64,000 nt of DNA from Candidatus Aminicenantes bacterium UBA1061 (lineage in GTDB: Bacteria > Acidobacteriota > Aminicenantia > Aminicenantales > Saccharicenantaceae), in assembly GCA_002316315.1 (NCBI GenBank), contig DCDG01000047.1, positions 381 through 64,380 of the forward strand. Reading direction: 5' to 3'. Positions within the stretch are counted from its first letter, which is position 1; each line of letters opens with the position of its first letter. The position numbers were made by a program, and so were the translations under genes. Positions 19,686-29,008 of this stretch are shown here, one piece after another. Under the pieces are notes generated by a model, which worked only from the letters and a program-made list of their open reading frames with translations, had not been told where the DNA came from and did no database searches.

Positions 19686-20864
19686 TTATTTAACGCCCAG
19701 CCTCTTCTTGGTTTCTTCGATGAGCTGGTTGAATTTGTTAATAGCGGCTTGCTGCTGCTTTTTCAGGCTTTCAATTTCGGCTTTCTTAGCCTCAATATCA
19801 CCGAGAAATTCTTTCATCTTTTGTTTATCCCTATCTGATAGATCTTCTTCACTCTTGCCACCAAACCGTTCATTGAAGATCTGGGTCAGCTCTTCCAGCT
19901 CTTTAGCCTTATTCTGTAAAGCAAGGACAGTCTCGTTGTATTTAAGGTCTTTATTCATGGTGTAATAGAGACTTTCAGCCATCTTCATCGCTTGCTGAGA
20001 ATTAGGATTAGGAAGAAGAGCTGCTTCCAGTGAATAGCGGACAGCTTCATTGACCAGCGAAGGATCGCTTTGGGCTTTTTTAGCCAGAATAACGGCTATA
20101 GAAAAAGCTACTTCCCCACTCTTTTTCTTATTATAGGCTTCCTTCAAAAAGGTCAAGGCTTCATCATTTTTGTTAGCCTTGACTAACAACTGACCGAGGA
20201 GAAGGGCATCATTGGGGTCTTTACTCTGATTATAGATTGCCCGGTAAACCTTTTCGGCTTCGGTATAATTTTTGGCCTCATAGAGCTCTTTGCCCATTTT
20301 TTTCAAGGGAGCCAGAACTTTCGGGTCTTTAAGCAATGAATAGGCTGTCAGGTAGGCCTCAATAGCCCCGCTGGTATCCTTGGCCTTTTCCGCTGCGCTG
20401 GCCAGGGTCAAATAGCCAGCACCGATCATTTTATTCCACTGATCAGGATTAGCCCCTTCCTTATTTTTGTTCGTCTTGGCCAGATTAATCACCTGATTGG
20501 CATAATTTTTGGCTTTATCCAGATTCTGGCCCTGATAAGCGTAGATCCCGCTCAAGGTTAACAAGACCTGACATTTGGTCGTATCATCCAGTCCTCCCAC
20601 GCTGAGCGCTTTTTCTCCATAAGTAATTGTCTCTTCGACCGTTTTGGTTTTACAGGGGGCCAGACACAGGTTGGCATAAGCATAATTTTCATAGGTTGTA
20701 CCCTTTCCAGCATAAGTATTAACATAATTTTTCAACAATTGAACTCGCTGGCAGGGATCACTGGTTTGCATGGCTTTAATATAGGCTTCGTCAGCTGAAT
20801 TTTGGGCCAGAGCCAGGCTGCTGGCCACAACTAAAAGCAAAAACAGCAGCTGAATTTTTTTCAT
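19686..20864 (-). CDS. Secreted TPR-repeat protein
   Basis: I use the ATG at 20862-20864 (392 residues); a TTG two codons upstream is also open but has poorer spacing to the GAGG ribosome-binding site. A signal peptide (KKIQLLFLLLVVASSLALAQ) is followed by TPR-like helical repeats to about residue 300 (ENYAYANLCLAP, AYLTAYSLLKDPK, EAEKVYRAIYNQSKDPNDAL). A C-terminal coiled-coil rich in Lys/Glu/Gln covers about 320-390. A periplasmic scaffold role is likely. It is similar in type, but not visibly in sequence, to the TPR proteins at 50495 and 56996. Confidence 0.75.
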   Translation of the reverse strand: MKKIQLLFLLLVVASSLALAQNSADEAYIKAMQTSDPCQRVQLLKNYVNTYAGKGTTYENYAYANLCLAPCKTKTVEETITYGEKALSVGGLDDTTKCQVLLTLSGIYAYQGQNLDKAKNYANQVINLAKTNKNKEGANPDQWNKMIGAGYLTLASAAEKAKDTSGAIEAYLTAYSLLKDPKVLAPLKKMGKELYEAKNYTEAEKVYRAIYNQSKDPNDALLLGQLLVKANKNDEALTFLKEAYNKKKSGEVAFSIAVILAKKAQSDPSLVNEAVRYSLEAALLPNPNSQQAMKMAESLYYTMNKDLKYNETVLALQNKAKELEELTQIFNERFGGKSEEDLSDRDKQKMKEFLGDIEAKKAEIESLKKQQQAAINKFNQLIEETKKRLGVK

Positions 20865-21043
20865 CTCCAAACCTCACATTTAAATTAATTTGCTAATTAT
20901 CTTGCCCTTAATCAAGCAAAAAGTCAATTGTTTTAAAATATAGATTTAACACTTAATCTCTTAGCGGGCAATCCTGACCGGACAGTTATTAGACTTAGTT
21001 TTTTTACTCATATATAATTAAAACAAAATCAGAGACAAAAAAG

Positions 21044-21979
21044 ATGCAGTATTTTGAGCAATTTTTTCTGGCTGAGACGGGGTTGAAACTCAAAATAAAT
21101 GTGACCCTGTCAGCTTATTCAAGCTTTAAGATAGGCGGTCCTGCCCGCTATTTTATTGAAGTCGCCAATCTTGATCAACTGATAAAAGCGATGTCGGCGG
21201 CCGGTCAATGGCGGTTTCCTTTCTATCTTATTGGTGGTGGCAATAATCTTCTTTTTGATGATGCCGGCTTCAACGGATTGATCATCAGAAATAAAGCGTC
21301 GGCCATTAATTACCTGGTTGACCGGCAGCTGCTCGAAGTTGATTCTGGCAGTGATCTTCAGCAACTTGTCAGATTTGCCGTTTCTTCAGGATTAAGCGGA
21401 CTGGAATTTCTGGCTGGCATCCCGGGGACCGTGGGCGGAGCCATTTATGGCAACGCCGGTGCTTTTGGACAGGCTATCGGGGAGAAGGTGTCCGAAGTAT
21501 TAATTTTCAACAGCGAGGAACAACCGGTTTCTCTGAGCCAGTCTGCCCTGGGATTTGGCTACCGGTCCTCTAATTTCAAAAAAAATCATCAAACAATTCT
21601 TAAAGCTTTTTTGACTGTTGGGCCAGGTGATAAAAACGAAATTAACCGCCAGATTAAGGACTATCTTGAGCAACGTTCAGGCAAGCACCCCCCGCGCTCG
21701 GTGGCCTGTGCCGGCAGTTATTTTAAAAACCCTGTTCTGCCCGATGGCCAGAAAGTAGCAGCCGGCCTCTTGCTTGAGAAATCAGGTGCCAGGGGAATGC
21801 AGGTTGGGCGGGCAGCGGTTTATTCCGGCCATTGCAATTTTATCATTAACCTGGGCGGAGCAACGGCCTGTGACGTTAAGGAATTAGCTAGTCGCCTTCA
21901 GGAAAAGGTTCACGAAAACTATGGACTCTGGCTGGAAGAAGAAGTTATTTTTGTTCCAGCAGACGCTTCAATGCTTTGA
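21044..21979 (+). CDS. murB: UDP-N-acetylenolpyruvoylglucosamine reductase MurB
   Basis: This 311-residue FAD enzyme reduces enolpyruvyl-UDP-GlcNAc in peptidoglycan synthesis. Motifs are SSFKIGGPARYFIEV, LIGGGNNLLF, AGIPGTVGGAIYGNAGA, the YRSS loop, GSYFKNP with the catalytic Ser, and a C-terminal Glu (LEEEV). The catalytic Ser plus the YRSS rather than Tyr-loop arrangement suggests a type II MurB. Its last 35 bases overlap the 3' end of the convergent DUF2520 gene. murA lies on the other strand 1.7 kb away. Confidence 0.95.
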   Translation: MQYFEQFFLAETGLKLKINVTLSAYSSFKIGGPARYFIEVANLDQLIKAMSAAGQWRFPFYLIGGGNNLLFDDAGFNGLIIRNKASAINYLVDRQLLEVDSGSDLQQLVRFAVSSGLSGLEFLAGIPGTVGGAIYGNAGAFGQAIGEKVSEVLIFNSEEQPVSLSQSALGFGYRSSNFKKNHQTILKAFLTVGPGDKNEINRQIKDYLEQRSGKHPPRSVACAGSYFKNPVLPDGQKVAAGLLLEKSGARGMQVGRAAVYSGHCNFIINLGGATACDVKELASRLQEKVHENYGLWLEEEVIFVPADASML

Positions 21980-22805
21980 CCTTTGAGGCACTGAGCCCTC
22001 TCTTCTCAGCCATTTTTAGGGCTTCCAGAGACATCAAACGGTAGAGTTTTTCCAGATCAGGTTTTTGAGAAATAACTTTCAAATGCTCTCTGACCGTTTC
22101 CAGGTCGCCTCTCAATACCGGACCGGTAAGACTCCGTTCACATCCAAGTTCTATGACATTAAGAAGTGTTCTGTTAAGGAGAGGATAGATAACCTCAAGA
22201 TAAGCTTTTTCCTCCAGGCCGAGAAGCTTGAACAGGTCTTTAACTTCTGAGAGGAGAACGACCATAAAATTAGAAGCCATGGAGCAGGCCAGATGATATA
22301 AAGCCTTATTTTCAGGAGAAATTAAAATCACTCCAGCCTGAAGCTTTTTGGCCAGAGATTGGCCAAGCCCTAGAGCTTTCTGGTTGCCTTCCAAACCGAA
22401 AAAAATACCCCGGAAAATATCCGGATTGGCCCTGCCGGTAGCGAAGGTTTGTATCGGATGCATAGAAGCGACATAGGCTCCCTGTCTGGCCAGGGGTAGG
22501 AGTACGCTAGACGAAACAGCGCCGCTGGTATGGAAAATATATTTGCCGCCAAGGTTAAGGTCTGAAAGCTCATTTGCAACTTCAGCAATTAACCCGTCTG
22601 GAACACAGATAAAAGTTATCTCTGCCGCCTCCGCTGCCTGGCGGTTATCCCGGGTAGTTTTTCCCTGTTTAATTCTTCTTTTTGCCTGTCTGGCGGCCTC
22701 TGAATTACAGTCTGATATATATTTCAGCCTGTAACATTTATTGACCAGAGCCAGACCTAAGGAGACTCCAACTTTTCCAGCCCCGATTAAAGAAAAACTT
22801 TTCAT
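21945..22805 (-). CDS. Rossmann-fold/DUF2520 oxidoreductase-like protein
   Basis: This 286-residue protein has an N-terminal NAD(P)-binding fold (FSLIGAGKVGVSLGLAL) and the typical VASMHPIQTF motif near 115. The C-terminal half is a helical DUF2520 domain with ALYHLACSMASNF. It resembles the 6-phosphogluconate/F420-dependent dehydrogenase group; the substrate is not known. The family often neighbours panB/panC or murA. Its start overlaps the NYN gene by 4 bases. Its 3' end overlaps murB on the other strand. Confidence 0.85.
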   Translation of the reverse strand: MKSFSLIGAGKVGVSLGLALVNKCYRLKYISDCNSEAARQAKRRIKQGKTTRDNRQAAEAAEITFICVPDGLIAEVANELSDLNLGGKYIFHTSGAVSSSVLLPLARQGAYVASMHPIQTFATGRANPDIFRGIFFGLEGNQKALGLGQSLAKKLQAGVILISPENKALYHLACSMASNFMVVLLSEVKDLFKLLGLEEKAYLEVIYPLLNRTLLNVIELGCERSLTGPVLRGDLETVREHLKVISQKPDLEKLYRLMSLEALKMAEKRGLSASKVKALKRLLEQK

Positions 22806-23275
22806 TTTCGGCCAAAAAGCTCAGTCCAGAGTGAAATCTCAAGGGGAGTCGAATCATCACCCTGTTTCTCGAGTTCACGGCTGGCCCGGTTGTCTTTTAA
22901 AATCTGTTTTAGTTCCTTCAAAAATTCCTGGCAGTTAATAGATTTGACACCGTGCTGCCTGGCCATCTCCCTTACACCCCGGTCAGAGCTAACTACCTGA
23001 TAATACCGTCGGTCTTTTTTCAGGCTGAGCAACTCTTCAATTAACTCGTCGGCTGATTGGCCTGGTTCCGGAAACAGGATAGTGAATTTAGAATTGAGTT
23101 GAATATGCCGATCATCTTCCGGTGGGCGGCCATCAAAAACCAGAAAAACCCTTGATTTTGTTGCTTTCTGAAAAAGCAGAAGACGGCCGATAAGCTGGCT
23201 GCGGCTCGAGATATCATATTTAAAATAGGGATCAGCCTGTCCCATCAGGTTATTGCCGTCGATCAGATAAGCCAT
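22802..23275 (-). CDS. YacP-like NYN-domain protein (putative RNase)
   Basis: This 157-residue protein begins MAYLIDGNNLMGQ, the PIN-like NYN signature, with conserved acidic positions in VFDGRPPEDD, SADELIEELL and VVSSDRGVREMA. YacP/Rae1-type proteins are metal-dependent ribonucleases; in Bacillus Rae1 cuts mRNA at the ribosome. Activity here is inferred from fold motifs only. It is co-translated with the DUF2520 gene (ATGA overlap). Confidence 0.82.
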   Translation of the reverse strand: MAYLIDGNNLMGQADPYFKYDISSRSQLIGRLLLFQKATKSRVFLVFDGRPPEDDRHIQLNSKFTILFPEPGQSADELIEELLSLKKDRRYYQVVSSDRGVREMARQHGVKSINCQEFLKELKQILKDNRASRELEKQGDDSTPLEISLWTELFGRK

Positions 23276-23336
23276 TTATCCCCTTTTTATTAATTGTTTG
23301 AATGCTCTTTTCTGATGGCTGAACTGTCCAGCCTGC

Positions 23337-23681
23337 TTAACCCGGCGGCCAGCCGAGGCCACGGCCACCAAGCAGGTGAACATGGAGATGATATACCTCC
23401 TGCCCGGCATCTGGTCCGGTATTAATTACGAGTCTGAAGCCGCTTTCGGCCAGCCCTTTATCTCGAGCTATTTTTCTGGCAGCCAGCAGAATATAGCCGA
23501 GAAGGTTTTGATCATTTTCTTCCGCCTCTTTCAGTGAAGCGATATGTCTTTTGGGTATGATTAAGAGGTGAACTGGAGCCTGGGGCTTTATATCTTCGAA
23601 AGCCAGCACCTGTTCATCTTCATAGACTAATTTTGAAGGTATCTCTTTATTAATGATGTGGCAGAAAAGACAATCAGTCAT
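23337..23681 (-). CDS. HIT-family nucleotide-binding hydrolase
   Basis: This 114-residue HINT-branch protein has CLFCHIINKEIPS at the start and the histidine triad YHLHVHLLGG near the end. HIT proteins hydrolyse phosphoramidates of AMP or GMP. A ribosome-binding site (ggagg) precedes the ATG, which overlaps the murA stop by 4 bases. Confidence 0.93.
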   Translation of the reverse strand: MTDCLFCHIINKEIPSKLVYEDEQVLAFEDIKPQAPVHLLIIPKRHIASLKEAEENDQNLLGYILLAARKIARDKGLAESGFRLVINTGPDAGQEVYHLHVHLLGGRGLGWPPG

Positions 23682-24985
23682 GATTTTACCTCCGCCTTTT
23701 TGTAATTATTGTTATTGTTGTTTATAAAACGCTCTATTTTGACCCCGAGCTGACGAAGTTTCTCTTCGATTTTCTCATAGCCGCGATCGAGGTGTTCAAT
23801 CTCATTGATGGTCGTCTGACCGGTAGCTATCAGTCCGGCCAGAACCAGGCAGGCTGAAGCCCTTAGGTCAGTGGCCATTACTTCTGCTCCGGAGAGAGGG
23901 GTCTTGCCTTTGATAATAGCTTTGTCCCCCTCGATTTCGATGCAGGCTCCAAGACGTAACAACTCATTGGCATGAGAAAAACGCCGGTCAAAAATAGTTT
24001 CAGTAATTATGGAACGGCCATTAGCTTGAGTCATTAACACCATAAACTGAGCCTGCATATCAGTGGGAAAGCCAGGATAGGGAGCCGTCGTTATATCCAG
24101 AGGTTTTATTTCCTCAGAGCCTTTGACTCTTAAAATATTGCGGTCAGATTGTTCGACCTGGCTACCGGCAATGACCAGTTTATTTGTGATGGCTTCGACG
24201 TGCTGTGGCTCAACTTCCTTTAGAACCAGATCTCCTCCGGTCAGGGCCGATGCTACCATGAAAGTGCCAGTTTCAATACGGTCAGGAATGATCCGGTGTT
24301 TAACGCCTCCGAGCTGCCTGGCCCCGGTGATTCTCAGAGTTTCTTCTCCGATCCCGTCTATTTTAGCTCCCATCTTAACCAGCAGCTCACATAGACTGAC
24401 CACTTCTGGCTCGAGAGCACAATTTTTTAGGATGGTTTCACCCCTGGCCAGGCAGGCCGCCATGACCAGATTTTCGGTTCCAGTCACCGTCTTTTTTTCC
24501 AGTTCAATTTCCGCACCTTTAAGCCTTTCTGCCTCAGCTATGATGTAACCATGCTCAATCTTCAGGTTGGCTCCAAGTTTCTGCAAGCCGCTGATGTGCA
24601 GATCAACCGGCCTGGTACCAATGGCACATCCACCAGGCAAAGCGACTGTTGCCCGGCCGCTTCTGGCCAGTAACGGGCCCAGGACGAGAATTGAAGCCCT
24701 CATAGCCCGAACAAGCTTATAAGGAGCCTGAGTCGATTTAATTTTTTTTACTTCCAGATTAAGAGTTTTGTAGCCCTCGTCGAGATGGTAGGTAGCGCCC
24801 AGCTCGCTAACTAAAGTCAGCATGGTATGGACATCTTTAACCAGGGGAACATTGGTTAGTTCCACTCTATCTTCAGTCAGAAGGCAAGCTGCTATGGCTG
24901 GCAGGACGGCATTCTTGGCGCCGCTAATGGTGACCTCGCCCCGCAAACAGTATGGTTTTTCGGTATAGATTCTTAAAGCTTCCAT
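23678..24985 (-). CDS. murA: UDP-N-acetylglucosamine 1-carboxyvinyltransferase MurA
   Basis: This 435-residue EPSP-synthase-fold enzyme catalyses the first committed step of peptidoglycan synthesis. ISGAKNAVLPAIAACLL is near the start. The active-site loop LPGGCAIGTRPVDLH holds Cys120, the residue attacked by fosfomycin, so the product is predicted to be sensitive. FPTDMQAQFMVLMTQANG and RLGACIEIEGD complete the signature. A run of five asparagines near the C-terminus (NNNNN) is a low-complexity oddity. The downstream HIT gene is co-translated. Confidence 0.97.
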   Translation of the reverse strand: MEALRIYTEKPYCLRGEVTISGAKNAVLPAIAACLLTEDRVELTNVPLVKDVHTMLTLVSELGATYHLDEGYKTLNLEVKKIKSTQAPYKLVRAMRASILVLGPLLARSGRATVALPGGCAIGTRPVDLHISGLQKLGANLKIEHGYIIAEAERLKGAEIELEKKTVTGTENLVMAACLARGETILKNCALEPEVVSLCELLVKMGAKIDGIGEETLRITGARQLGGVKHRIIPDRIETGTFMVASALTGGDLVLKEVEPQHVEAITNKLVIAGSQVEQSDRNILRVKGSEEIKPLDITTAPYPGFPTDMQAQFMVLMTQANGRSIITETIFDRRFSHANELLRLGACIEIEGDKAIIKGKTPLSGAEVMATDLRASACLVLAGLIATGQTTINEIEHLDRGYEKIEEKLRQLGVKIERFINNNNNNYKKAEVKS

Positions 24986-25105
24986 GCTCAGATTTTAGTT
25001 TAGCTGGCAGCAAAATTCAAACAGAAACCTAATTTAATTCCAGATCAGTTGAGTTCTAAACCCAAGGATTATTTAACCGAAGATAAAATCTCAATTAAAA
25101 TAACC

Positions 25106-25139
25106 AATAAAAAAAGGGCTGCCCATCGGGGCAGCCCTT
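25106..25139 (-). terminator. Terminator of the citrate synthase gene (minus strand)
   Basis: A perfect 11-bp stem (25114-25124 with 25129-25139, aagggctgccc) and a 4-base loop are followed on the minus strand by a T tract. It begins 26 bases after the citrate synthase stop. Confidence 0.85.
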
Positions 25140-25165
25140 TGTCGACAAATTCTAGAAGATTAACT

Positions 25166-26488
25166 TCAGGCTTTAGGGGCTTGCTGAGAAGCAATTAATT
25201 GCTCTACCCATTCAGTCGTAATGCTCTTTGGTCTTTCAATTGGTAGGCCAAGGCCTCTGTCCCAGACCAGCTGAGCCAGAACTCCCATAGCTCTCGATAC
25301 ACCAAAGAAAACGGTGTAAAAATCGTATTCTTTTACTCCATAATGCCAGAGCAGACAACCAGAATGAGCATCAACATTTGGCCAGGGATTTTTAGCTTTG
25401 CCATGTTTCATCAAAATATCGGGGGCAACTTCAAAAACCAGGCTGACAACTTTAAAGATTTCATCGTCGGGCAGGTGCTTGAGGGCAAATTCTCTCTGGG
25501 CTATAAATCTCGGGTCAGTTTTGCGGAGAACAGCATGGCCGTAGCCGGGGATAACTTTACCAGCATTGAGTGTATCCCAGATGTACTGGCTAATCTGTTC
25601 TCTGGTCGGGGTGCTGCCAAGTTTTTCCATCAGTTCCATGATCCAGCGCAGAACCTCCTGGTTGGCCAGGCCGTGCAGTGGTCCAGCCAGGCCGGTCATC
25701 GAAGCTGATAAGGAATAACAGGCATCGGAGAGGGCTGAACCAACCAAACGGCAGGTATGAGCGGAGACATTGCCGCCTTCATGGTCGCAGTGAAGAACAA
25801 GATAAAGCCTCATTAAATCCTTAAAAGCGGGATCATCGGTTACGCCCAGCATGTGGGCAAAATTTGCGCCCCAGTCTAATTTCGGATCGGCCGGGATGTG
25901 TTGGCCGCCTTTGTAGGTGCGGCGGTAAATATAAGCGGCGACAGCTGGCAATTTAGCCAGAATGTTCATCGTGTCTTCGTACATCGGATCCCAGTAATCA
26001 AGCTTGTGAACCCCCTGCCGATATCTTTCAGCAAAAACGGAATCTTTTTGAAGCTGCAGGATGGCTATAGCAAATTGGGTCATGGGATGAGTATCAACAG
26101 GTAAGGTCCTAAGAACATCGATCAGATATTTAGGTAGCTCGCTTCTCTTTTGCCAGTCTTCTGTTATTTCCTGGCACTCTTCATAAGTTGGGATATCACC
26201 GGTCAGCAGGAGATAAAACATTCCTTCAGGTAGGGGTTCTTCGCTGCCTGGGGCTTTCGGCAGCTTTTCCCTGACCTCAGGGATGGTATAACCGCGGAAG
26301 CGTATGCCTTCATTCGGATCGAGAGAAGAGCATTCCCAGATCATGCATTTGACTCCGCGCATGCCACCATAAGTTTGACCGATAGTGACATCTGAAATTT
26401 TGAGTTCCCCATGCTCCTTCTGGATCTTCTGAATCCGTTCACGCATGGGCATCAGTTTGGAAACGAACTTTTCTTTTAAATTAGCCAT
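25166..26488 (-). CDS. gltA: Citrate synthase, eukaryotic (mitochondrial-like) type
   Basis: This 440-residue protein has the citrate synthase triad: His272 in AGPLHGLANQE, His318 in PGYGHAVLRKTDPR and Asp373 in NVDAHSG. These motifs, and segments such as GGMRGVKCMIWECSSLDP and RFRGYTIPE, match mitochondrial-type synthases rather than the common bacterial GltA. It condenses oxaloacetate and acetyl-CoA. It is monocistronic, with a strong ribosome-binding site (gaaggaggt), its own promoter and terminator. No other TCA gene is in the window. The gene symbol is functional only. Confidence 0.95.
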   Translation of the reverse strand: MANLKEKFVSKLMPMRERIQKIQKEHGELKISDVTIGQTYGGMRGVKCMIWECSSLDPNEGIRFRGYTIPEVREKLPKAPGSEEPLPEGMFYLLLTGDIPTYEECQEITEDWQKRSELPKYLIDVLRTLPVDTHPMTQFAIAILQLQKDSVFAERYRQGVHKLDYWDPMYEDTMNILAKLPAVAAYIYRRTYKGGQHIPADPKLDWGANFAHMLGVTDDPAFKDLMRLYLVLHCDHEGGNVSAHTCRLVGSALSDACYSLSASMTGLAGPLHGLANQEVLRWIMELMEKLGSTPTREQISQYIWDTLNAGKVIPGYGHAVLRKTDPRFIAQREFALKHLPDDEIFKVVSLVFEVAPDILMKHGKAKNPWPNVDAHSGCLLWHYGVKEYDFYTVFFGVSRAMGVLAQLVWDRGLGLPIERPKSITTEWVEQLIASQQAPKA

Positions 26489-26547
26489 TCAGAAACCTCC
26501 TTCGGGCTATAAATTGCCAGTTAACCTATATAGTATTTCGAGGCAGA

Positions 26548-26576
26548 ATATAACATTTCATTTAAATTCAAGTCAA
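26548..26576 (-). promoter_or_regulatory. Promoter of citrate synthase
   Basis: On the minus strand TTGACT (26571-26576) and TTATAT (26548-26553) are separated by 17 bases, about 60 bases upstream of the ATG. Confidence 0.6.
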
Positions 26577-26687
26577 TTAGAATTTTTCTCCGGTTTTCTT
26601 AATGCTTGATTTTTTTGATTAGGACTAATATTCTTCCTTTTATCAAACCTTTATAGATATAAATATGAGGCCTGAAAGGAGAAACAA

Positions 26688-27242
26688 ATGGGTGCGTTGG
26701 TAATTCTTTTGATAATTGTTGGGCTTCTTCTTATTATGGGGATAGCTATCTATAATAGCCTGGTCGTCCTGAGGAACCGTTGCGATAATGCCTGGGCTCA
26801 AGTTGATGTTCAGTTAAGGCGGCGTTATGATCTGATACCCAATCTGGTGGAGACGGTTAAAGGTTATGCCAAGCATGAAAGAGAAGTTTTTGAAAAAGTT
26901 ACAGAGGCGAGGACCAAAGCTATCAATGCTCAAACCGTCAAAGAACAGAGTGAAGCAGAAAACGTTTTAACCGGTGCCTTAAAATCACTTTTTGCTGTCG
27001 TTGAAAATTATCCAGAACTGAAAGCTAACCAAAATTTCCTCCTGTTGCAGGAAGAGCTAGCCGGCACGGAAGGTAAGATTGCTTATGCCCGGCAATTCTA
27101 TAATGATACCGTCATGAAATTCAATATGAAGCAACAGGTGTTCCCCTCTAATATCATTGCGGGCATGTTCGGCTTTAAACCAAAAGAATATTTTGAAATT
27201 GGAGAGCCGGAGGCGCGTGGCCCGGTTAAAGTTTCATTTTAA
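26688..27242 (+). CDS. lemA: LemA-family membrane protein
   Basis: This 184-residue protein has an N-terminal membrane helix (about 3-24) followed by the LemA signature [35 protein letters not shown] and [19 protein letters not shown]. Its core is a helical bundle. LemA is commonly linked with HtpX-like proteases, as here with 60 bases between them. Its biochemical role is not established. A good ribosome-binding site (aaaggag) precedes the ATG. Confidence 0.93.
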   Translation: MGALVILLIIVGLLLIMGIAIYNSLVVLRNRCDNAWAQVDVQLRRRYDLIPNLVETVKGYAKHEREVFEKVTEARTKAINAQTVKEQSEAENVLTGALKSLFAVVENYPELKANQNFLLLQEELAGTEGKIAYARQFYNDTVMKFNMKQQVFPSNIIAGMFGFKPKEYFEIGEPEARGPVKVSF

Positions 27243-27302
27243 GCATCAGGCGAAATCGCTGTGACCTGTTATTTTAGGAATGGCTGAAAATATTTTTATC
27301 TC

Positions 27303-28220
27303 ATGTATGAGCAAATAACAGCTAATAAAGTCAAATCTATTTTTCTGGTTTTATTTTTTGCCGCTTTCGTTTTTCTGGTCGTCTGGGCTTTTGAGCAGGT
27401 AACCGGCTGGGGCGAGGGTGGGTTTGTATTTGCCCTGATTATAGCTTTATCAATGGCTGTCGGGGGATATTATTCAAGCGATAAAATTGTGCTGGCCATC
27501 AGCCGGGCACGACCGGTAACCAAAGAGGAATATCCTTATCTTTTTAACACGGTAGAAGGACTGGCCATTGCTGCCGGTATTCCTGCACCACGATGTTACG
27601 TTATTGATGATAGCGCCCCGAATGCTTTTGCCACCGGCCGGAATCCTCAGCATTCAGTCATATGTGTTACCACCGGCCTGCTCCAGAAGATGAATCGCCT
27701 TGAGCTGGAAGGAGTCATTGCTCACGAGATGTCTCACATCAAAAACTATGATGTTTTGCTCCAGACAGTGGCCGTAGTCATGGTGGGAATAGTCGCTCTT
27801 TTATCTGACTGGATGTTGCGCAGTTTCTGGTGGGGCGGAGGCCGGAAGAGAGACCGGGAGAAAGGCGGAGGCAGTGCAGGCGTGATTATTTTTACTCTCG
27901 GACTGGTGCTGGCTATTCTATCTCCCCTTGTAGCGCAGTTGATTCAGCTGGCCATTTCCAGGCGGCGTGAATTTCTGGCCGATGCCAATGGAGCCATGCT
28001 AACCAGATATCCGGCTGGCCTGGCTTCAGCTCTGAAGAAACTGGCGGCTGATCCGGAGCCGCTGGAAGTGGCTAACAAAGCGACTGCACATCTTTACATC
28101 GTGAATCCACTGAAGAATGTCAAGGGCCGGGTTAATAAGCTGTTCAGTACTCATCCGCCGGTTGAGGAACGTATTGCCGCTCTGGAAAAGATGTCTTTTG
28201 AAAAAGCTAAAGGCTCCTGA
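27303..28220 (+). CDS. htpX: HtpX-like M48 membrane zinc metalloprotease
   Basis: This 305-residue protein has two N-terminal membrane helices (about 13-58) and the zinc motif HEMSH near residue 140. A further hydrophobic pair is interrupted by a charged glycine-rich loop (GGGRKRDREKGGG). The third zinc ligand is in RRREFLADANGAML. The end FSTHPPVEERIAAL is typical. HtpX-type proteases degrade misfolded membrane proteins. Pairing with LemA is the usual arrangement. A heat-shock sigma site was not recognised. Confidence 0.92.
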   Translation: MYEQITANKVKSIFLVLFFAAFVFLVVWAFEQVTGWGEGGFVFALIIALSMAVGGYYSSDKIVLAISRARPVTKEEYPYLFNTVEGLAIAAGIPAPRCYVIDDSAPNAFATGRNPQHSVICVTTGLLQKMNRLELEGVIAHEMSHIKNYDVLLQTVAVVMVGIVALLSDWMLRSFWWGGGRKRDREKGGGSAGVIIFTLGLVLAILSPLVAQLIQLAISRRREFLADANGAMLTRYPAGLASALKKLAADPEPLEVANKATAHLYIVNPLKNVKGRVNKLFSTHPPVEERIAALEKMSFEKAKGS

Positions 28221-28330
28221 TTTTTACAGGATTGCCATAAAAAATTTAAGGCAAAAGGATTTAAACCGCCTCAGACCGAAAGCGGCTTGCAACTTAGGTG
28301 GTCTTTGTTTATAATTTACTCGCCCAGAGC

Positions 28331-28407
28331 GGGGTCGTAGTTCAGCTGGTTAGAACGCCGGCCTGTCACGCCGGAGGTCGCGAGTTCGAGCCTCGTCGGC
28401 CCCGCCA
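28331..28407 (+). tRNA. tRNA-Asp (anticodon GUC)
   Basis: The 77 bases fold as a cloverleaf. The acceptor strands are ggggtcg and cggcccc, with discriminator G and an encoded CCA at 28405-28407. The anticodon loop ctGTCac has GTC at 28365-28367. The T arm is gcgag-ttcgagc-ctcgt. It stands alone between htpX and the hydrogenase-locus receiver gene. Confidence 0.96.
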
Positions 28408-28600
28408 TTTTATTTTTCTTATTCCGCGTATTTCCCCCTTTTTGGAAATTTAAACCATCAGAAGCAAAAGCAGAGGTAAATAACTGCCTGTCGGGCTGCC
28501 AGGCATTAATGTCGAATCGAAGACTTATGGTGGCTGATAACCTCTTTCTTTAATTCCTTTTGTGTGTTATAAATAAATCTAGAAAATTCAGGAGGAACCG

Positions 28601-28978
28601 ATGCCTGATAAAACCAAGATTATGGTTATAGATGATGATCCGGCTATCTGTGTTTCAGTCAAAGCCATTCTGGAAGCCAGTGGCTATGAGGTTTTCACGG
28701 CGTTAAGCGGAAAAGAAGGGCTTGAGCTGTTCCATCAGGTCCGGCCGGATGTCGTTCTGTGTGATATGATGATGGAAGATATTGATGCTGGTGCTAAAGT
28801 GGCCGGAGTGATCAAGAAAGAGCAACCTGAACTGCCAGTGTTTTTGCTGAGTACTATAGGAGATGCGACGGCCAGGACTATTGGTCTTGATGAATTGGGG
28901 TTTAACGGTGTCTTCCAAAAACCGGTCAATTTTGACTTGCTCCTCAGCGTACTTGAAAAGCATAGAAAAAAATCCTGA
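28601..28978 (+). CDS. Stand-alone response-regulator receiver protein
   Basis: This 125-residue CheY-like receiver has the acidic pair at 11-12 (VIDDDP), the phospho-acceptor Asp55 in VLCDMMMED, a Ser/Thr switch in LLSTIG and Lys in FQKPVNF. No output domain is present. It resembles the receiver at 39686, which ends the hydrogenase operon (DVMMETD versus DMMMEDID). The pair therefore brackets the operon and may take part in one phosphorelay with the kinases at 40098 and 42061. An AGGAGG ribosome-binding site is present. Confidence 0.88.
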   Translation: MPDKTKIMVIDDDPAICVSVKAILEASGYEVFTALSGKEGLELFHQVRPDVVLCDMMMEDIDAGAKVAGVIKKEQPELPVFLLSTIGDATARTIGLDELGFNGVFQKPVNFDLLLSVLEKHRKKS

Positions 28979-29008
28979 GGAGCCTGCGTCTGCTTACTTA
29001 GCTATAAA

